Below are positions 58,169-61,623 of a stretch of DNA of 61,623 nt, one piece after another. The notes beneath the pieces are model-generated. The model worked only from the letters and a program-made list of their open reading frames with translations, was not told the origin of the DNA and did not search any database. Source of the stretch: an uncultured Bacteroidaceae bacterium (GTDB lineage: Bacteria; Bacteroidota; Bacteroidia; Bacteroidales; Bacteroidaceae); contig CAJGDP010000009.1 of NCBI GenBank assembly GCA_904502235.1, positions 1-61,623 on the forward strand. Reading direction: 5' to 3'. Position 1 is the first letter of the stretch. Each line of letters opens with the position of its first letter. The position numbers and the translations under genes were made by a program.

Positions 58169-59743
58169 ATGAACGAAGTGAAATTGGCGACATTGCCTGT
58201 TCTTATGGCGGTTTCTATAGCATCTGCAGCACAGGAAAACCAGCCATTGGCAGGTGTATTTGATACTCGTCCGAACGTTGTGATGATTTATACCGACGAT
58301 TTGGGCTATGGCGACCTTGAATGTTATGGTGCAAAGGGTGTTAAGACTCCAAATGTCAATAATTTGGCTAAAAATGGCTTACGTTTTACGAATGCCTATA
58401 CATGTGCTTCTACGAGCACCCCTTCGCGTTACTCTTTGCTCACAGGGGAGTATCCTTGGCGCAAGAGTGGAACAGATGTTGCGGCAGGCGATGCGGCAAT
58501 GATTATTTCGCCCGAACAGTATACGGTTGCCGATGTCTTCAAGGATGCCGGATATACAACGGCCGCCTTTGGAAAGTGGCATCTCGGACTTGGAGCGGAG
58601 AGTGGCAGGCAGGATTGGAATGCGCCGATTGCGCCGGCTTTGGCAGACATAGGTTTTGATTACTCTTACATAATGGCAGCAACAGCCGACAGAGTTCCTT
58701 GTGTATTCATAGAGAATGGCAAGGTGGCAAATTACGACCCTTCTGCGCCTATCCATGTCAGTTACAAACAAAATTTCGAAGGTGAGCCGACGGGGCGCGA
58801 AAATCCCGAACTGTTGTACAACCTGAAGAGTTCGCATGGACATGACATGTCGATAGTGAACGGAATAGGGCGTATAGGTTATATGAAGGGTGGTGGCTCT
58901 GCTCTTTGGAAGGACGAGAATATAGCCGACAGCATCACGTCCCATGCCGTTGAGTTTATAAAGAATAGTGGCGAAAAGCCATTCTTTATCTATTTTGCCA
59001 CAAACGATGTTCATGTTCCACGTTTCCCGCATGAGCGTTTTCGTGAAGCAAGTGAAATGGGTTTGCGTGGCGATGCCATTGTGCAGTTCGACTGGTGTGT
59101 GGGCGAAATAGTGCGTGCATTGAAGGAGCAGGAGGTATATGAAAATACTTTGATAATCCTCACAAGCGACAATGGTGCAGTGCTTGATGACGGTTATGCC
59201 GACCTCGCAGAGGAACTTGTGGGCGACCATTCGCCTACAGGTGGTTTGCGTGGCGGAAAATACAGCGCCTTTGAGGGCGGAACTCGTGTACCGTTCATTG
59301 TTCATTGGCCTGCAAGGATAAAGAAGGCGGGTGTAAGGAATGGGCTTGTGTCGCAGATTGATTTTCTTGAGGTTATGGCTGAGGTTGCAGGGCTATCCGC
59401 AGCCAGCTCACTTTCTGCCGACGGTAATAGTTCTCAGGTAAATGTATGGTTGGGAAATGAGAATGAAACGCGTCCTTTTGCTGTAGGTATGGCTTCGAAT
59501 CATACTTTGTCGTTGATTCTTGATGACTGGAAATATATCGAGCCAAAGGGTGGTCCGGCAATAGTGCCTTGGGGAACAGGTATCGAAACAGGATATTCCA
59601 CTGAACCGCAATTGTACAAAAAAGTTGCAGGCGAGTTTGATGAAGCAAAAAATCTTGCAAGTGAAGAACCTGCTGTGCTTAAAGCCATGCAGGGTATGCT
59701 TGAAAATATAAGGAACAACAGAAATTTTTGGATTGAAGAATGA
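58169..59743 (+). CDS. Sulfatase, serine-type active site
   Basis: Hydrolyses sulfate esters, probably of a host or dietary glycan. The ATG at 58169 gives 524 residues and a signal-like start (MNEVKLATLPVLMAVSIASA, then A and QEN); longer frames reach back across the promoter. Metal and active-site motifs: TDDLGYGD with the Asp pair, STPSRYSLLTG in which Ser takes the place of Cys in C/S-x-P-S-R (so it must be matured to formylglycine by an anSME enzyme not seen here), AFGKWHLGL with Lys/His, and SDNGAVLDDG. It ends in an ATGA overlap with the helicase. Confidence 0.9.
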   Translation: MNEVKLATLPVLMAVSIASAAQENQPLAGVFDTRPNVVMIYTDDLGYGDLECYGAKGVKTPNVNNLAKNGLRFTNAYTCASTSTPSRYSLLTGEYPWRKSGTDVAAGDAAMIISPEQYTVADVFKDAGYTTAAFGKWHLGLGAESGRQDWNAPIAPALADIGFDYSYIMAATADRVPCVFIENGKVANYDPSAPIHVSYKQNFEGEPTGRENPELLYNLKSSHGHDMSIVNGIGRIGYMKGGGSALWKDENIADSITSHAVEFIKNSGEKPFFIYFATNDVHVPRFPHERFREASEMGLRGDAIVQFDWCVGEIVRALKEQEVYENTLIILTSDNGAVLDDGYADLAEELVGDHSPTGGLRGGKYSAFEGGTRVPFIVHWPARIKKAGVRNGLVSQIDFLEVMAEVAGLSAASSLSADGNSSQVNVWLGNENETRPFAVGMASNHTLSLILDDWKYIEPKGGPAIVPWGTGIETGYSTEPQLYKKVAGEFDEAKNLASEEPAVLKAMQGMLENIRNNRNFWIEE

Positions 59744-61074
59744 TTATGCAAACAACAAGAATACAAAATATGGCATTGGACAAGTTGGGTATAAAGGAAC
59801 TCAACGCAATGCAGCAGGCGGCAATGGCGCATTGCCGTAAAAACGAAAGTATGGTTCTTCTCTCACCCACAGGAACTGGTAAGACGCTTGCCTTTCTGTT
59901 GCCGCTTGTGGAGAGGCTCGATGCGTCGTGCAATAAGGTGCAGGCGGTGGTTGTACTTCCGTCGCGTGAACTCGCAAGACAGGTCTTTGAGGTGTGGCGT
60001 GCTATGGCAACGCCATTCCATGCTGTGTCATTCTATGGCGGCAGACCTTTGGAACAGGAGATGGCTTCCATGGGCGGAGCACAACCGGCTGTGGTTATCG
60101 GTACTCCCGGACGTTTGCTCGACCACCTGAACCATAACTCTTTTGCAGTAGACAAGTGCACGTTACTTGTAATCGACGAGTTCGACAAGTGTCTTGAGAT
60201 GGGATTTCAGGATGAAATGCAACAACTTGTAGAAAAATTGCCGAATGCAAAATCACGCTTTTTGCTGTCGGCTACCGATGCTCCCGAAATTCCTGAATTT
60301 GCCACAGCGGATGTCGAAAAACTCGATTTCAGAACCGATGATGAACAGCCTGTGGTTCGTACATCGTTCTATACCGTTACAACAACTCCTGAGAAACGTC
60401 TTGAAAATCTTTTCTCTTTGCTTTGCTCTTTCAATGGAGAGCCGGCAATTGTGTTCTGTAATTTCAGGGAAACCGTTGAGGAGGTATATAAATATCTCAC
60501 AAAACTGTCGCTCTGTTGTGTGGCTTATCATGGTGCGCTCGAGCAGAAACAGCGCGAACTTTCGCTCTTCCGTTTCAAATGCGGAAATTCAAATATTCTT
60601 GTAAGTACCGACCTTGCTGCGCGTGGTCTTGATATAAAGGATGTAAAACACGTTGTGCATTATCAGCGTGCTCTTACAGCCGAGACATTCACTCACCGTA
60701 ACGGACGTACCGCGCGTTGGGATGCTGATGGAGCTGTCTATCTGCTCTCTTTTGAAAATAAGGCTCTTCCGGACTTCGTGCCCGAAAATCTTGAGGAATA
60801 TGCCTTGCCGAAGCGCAATGTCCTGCCACCAGCTCCCGATTGGGCTATACTTTATGTGGGAAAAGGCAAACGCGATAAACTGAGTCGTGGCGACCTTGCA
60901 GGTTTCTTTATGAAAAAGGGAGGGCTGCGTGCCGACGAGGTGGGTACAATCCTTGTGTTCGACAATTATTCGTATGTGGCAGTAAAAATGAACCGCATGC
61001 GTGCTGTCATTAAAGCCGTCGAGGGACAGAAAATCAAAGGACTTAAGACCTTGATTATGCCGGCAAGGAAGTGA
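59740..61074 (+). CDS. DEAD-box-family RNA helicase (DEFD variant)
   Basis: A 444-residue ATP-dependent RNA helicase. Motif I SPTGTGKT, Ia PSRELARQ, II DEFD in place of DEAD, III SAT, IV/V VSTDLAARGLDIKD, and VI HRNGRTAR. The C-terminal 75 residues, with ILYVGKGKRDKLSRGDLAGF, form a DbpA-type RNA-binding domain; DbpA acts in 50S assembly. The ATG at 59740 overlaps the sulfatase stop; a second ATG lies at 59746. Co-transcription with a sulfatase has no evident functional sense. Confidence 0.88.
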   Translation: MIMQTTRIQNMALDKLGIKELNAMQQAAMAHCRKNESMVLLSPTGTGKTLAFLLPLVERLDASCNKVQAVVVLPSRELARQVFEVWRAMATPFHAVSFYGGRPLEQEMASMGGAQPAVVIGTPGRLLDHLNHNSFAVDKCTLLVIDEFDKCLEMGFQDEMQQLVEKLPNAKSRFLLSATDAPEIPEFATADVEKLDFRTDDEQPVVRTSFYTVTTTPEKRLENLFSLLCSFNGEPAIVFCNFRETVEEVYKYLTKLSLCCVAYHGALEQKQRELSLFRFKCGNSNILVSTDLAARGLDIKDVKHVVHYQRALTAETFTHRNGRTARWDADGAVYLLSFENKALPDFVPENLEEYALPKRNVLPPAPDWAILYVGKGKRDKLSRGDLAGFFMKKGGLRADEVGTILVFDNYSYVAVKMNRMRAVIKAVEGQKIKGLKTLIMPARK

Positions 61075-61157
61075 ACGTATGTAACATTGAAAAGAACTGA
61101 CTGCTGACTTTTTCGGGTGTGTTTTTACAATTTTGTGCCTGTTTTCTTCTTTACGTG

Positions 61158-61188
61158 TTTGTTTTATATTAATTTTATATTAATTTTG
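61158..61188 (+). promoter_or_regulatory. Promoter of the right-edge secreted protein
   Basis: TTTG (61158-61161), 19 bases, then TAATTTTG (61181-61188): an exact match to the consensus. It gives a leader of about 45 A/T-rich bases before the ATG at 61239. Confidence 0.7.
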
Positions 61189-61238
61189 AAAACAATTTAT
61201 TAAACTAACCAATTTTTAATTAACCAAAATTTAAACCT

Positions 61239-61623
61239 ATGAGAAAATTTACATTTTTCTTTGCGTTGATGGTTGCTATGGTAACCACAGCGTTTGCGCA
61301 GGTTAATTACACACCGACAAATGTTACGTCGACCTATAAATCAAGGTCCGATCGTAATATTACAGATGTCAAAGTGGGTGATGAAACCTACGGATTGAAC
61401 TCTACAGAACAGGCTATGTGTTATGTAGATGGTTATGAGAATGTTACATTCACTGTTAAGGCGGGCGAAGAAGTTGAATTTAAAATAAACACACCTGGTT
61501 CTTGGACACATGGTGTTGTTTACATTGACTTTGACAACAATGGCTTTACAGCGGGTGTGACAGAGAACTGGAAACCTACAGGCGACCTTGTTGCTTATGC
61601 TTTCTACAACAACGACTCTTCTA
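61239..61623 (+). CDS. Secreted protein, N-terminal part (window edge)
   Basis: The ATG at 61239 opens a frame that runs off the right edge (128 codons visible). It begins with a clear signal peptide (KFTFFFALMVAMVTTAFAQ). The mature part, with VTFTVKAGEEVEFKINTPGS, WTHGVVYIDFDNNG and FTAGVTENW, resembles the GEVED-type beta domain of Bacteroidetes cell-surface proteins. The remaining domains, and any C-terminal sorting signal, are outside the window. Confidence 0.75.
   Translation, partial: MRKFTFFFALMVAMVTTAFAQVNYTPTNVTSTYKSRSDRNITDVKVGDETYGLNSTEQAMCYVDGYENVTFTVKAGEEVEFKINTPGSWTHGVVYIDFDNNGFTAGVTENWKPTGDLVAYAFYNNDSS

Noticed and set aside
58379..59305. 308-codon minus-strand open frame opposite the sulfatase
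   Set aside because: The plus strand encodes a complete sulfatase with all motifs; the antisense product is Cys/Arg/Thr-rich and resembles nothing.
1..61623. tRNA, rRNA, CRISPR arrays or complete insertion sequences
   Set aside because: I saw no cloverleaf-like gene, rRNA core sequence, regularly spaced repeats or transposase with terminal inverted repeats. A tRNAscan-SE and Infernal run would be decisive.

Overview
The window is bacterial and almost certainly from the order Bacteroidales. Supporting signs are promoters with a TAnnTTTG (or TAnnTTCG) -7 box and TTTG about 19-20 bases upstream, near absence of Shine-Dalgarno sequences, a long (about 300-residue) NusB, Bacteroidetes-only families (DUF3276/PUR, DUF5606-like and DUF4923-like proteins), a galM-sugar transporter-galK cluster, and a sulfatase. 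I cannot name the genus. No rRNA, tRNA, CRISPR array or intact insertion sequence was seen.

Region 1 (1-5.5 kb) is accessory DNA. It holds the start of a cytosine-5 DNA methyltransferase, a HEPN-domain gene, debris of a Bro-N-like gene and perhaps of an integrase, a protein with two FGKYKG repeats, the Vsr mismatch endonuclease, a small cysteine-rich protein, a CatA-like acetyltransferase and a family-4 glycosyltransferase. Methyltransferase and Vsr normally sit together; here about 2.8 kb of AT-rich DNA separates them.

Region 2 (5.6-18.7 kb) is a compact prophage-like element. A leftward unit encodes a conserved small protein, a second small protein, the terminase large subunit and a tyrosine recombinase. 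A rightward unit encodes a scaffold-like protein, a capsid-like protein with an N-terminal membrane segment, neck proteins, a holin-like protein, a candidate one-piece spanin and a tail-tube accessory protein. An S24 repressor with an intact cleavage site lies at the right edge and overlaps trmO by one base. Related 16-bp dyads sit both at the divergent structural promoter and beside the repressor gene. I find no portal, endolysin or replication gene.

Region 3 (19.4-36.2 kb) is the most interesting part: an 11-gene, 16.7-kb single-strand operon closed by a strong terminator. It encodes a vWA-like lipoprotein, a three-TM protein, a tubulin-like GTPase, a large protein with an actin/Hsp70-type ATPase, a second degenerate actin-like protein with a coiled coil, a cytosolic zinc-ribbon GTPase, a GAP1-like protein, a membrane-embedded zinc-ribbon GTPase, a periplasmic TPR-like protein, a small membrane protein and a lipoprotein. 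It resembles the computationally described double-GTPase/GAP1 conflict systems, but here it is combined with tubulin-like and actin-like proteins and envelope components. Its function is unknown.

Region 4 (36.3-61.6 kb) is ordinary core chromosome: wecG-like, hslR, pth, rplY, a PUR protein, nusB-yajC-ybbR-coaE, fabG, ribE, rpiB-tkt, tex, galK-transporter-galM, folC-dnaJ-grpE, a sulfatase, a DEAD-box helicase, and the start of a secreted protein cut by the window end. Several promoters and terminators can be read directly, including paired inverted repeats around the grpE promoter.
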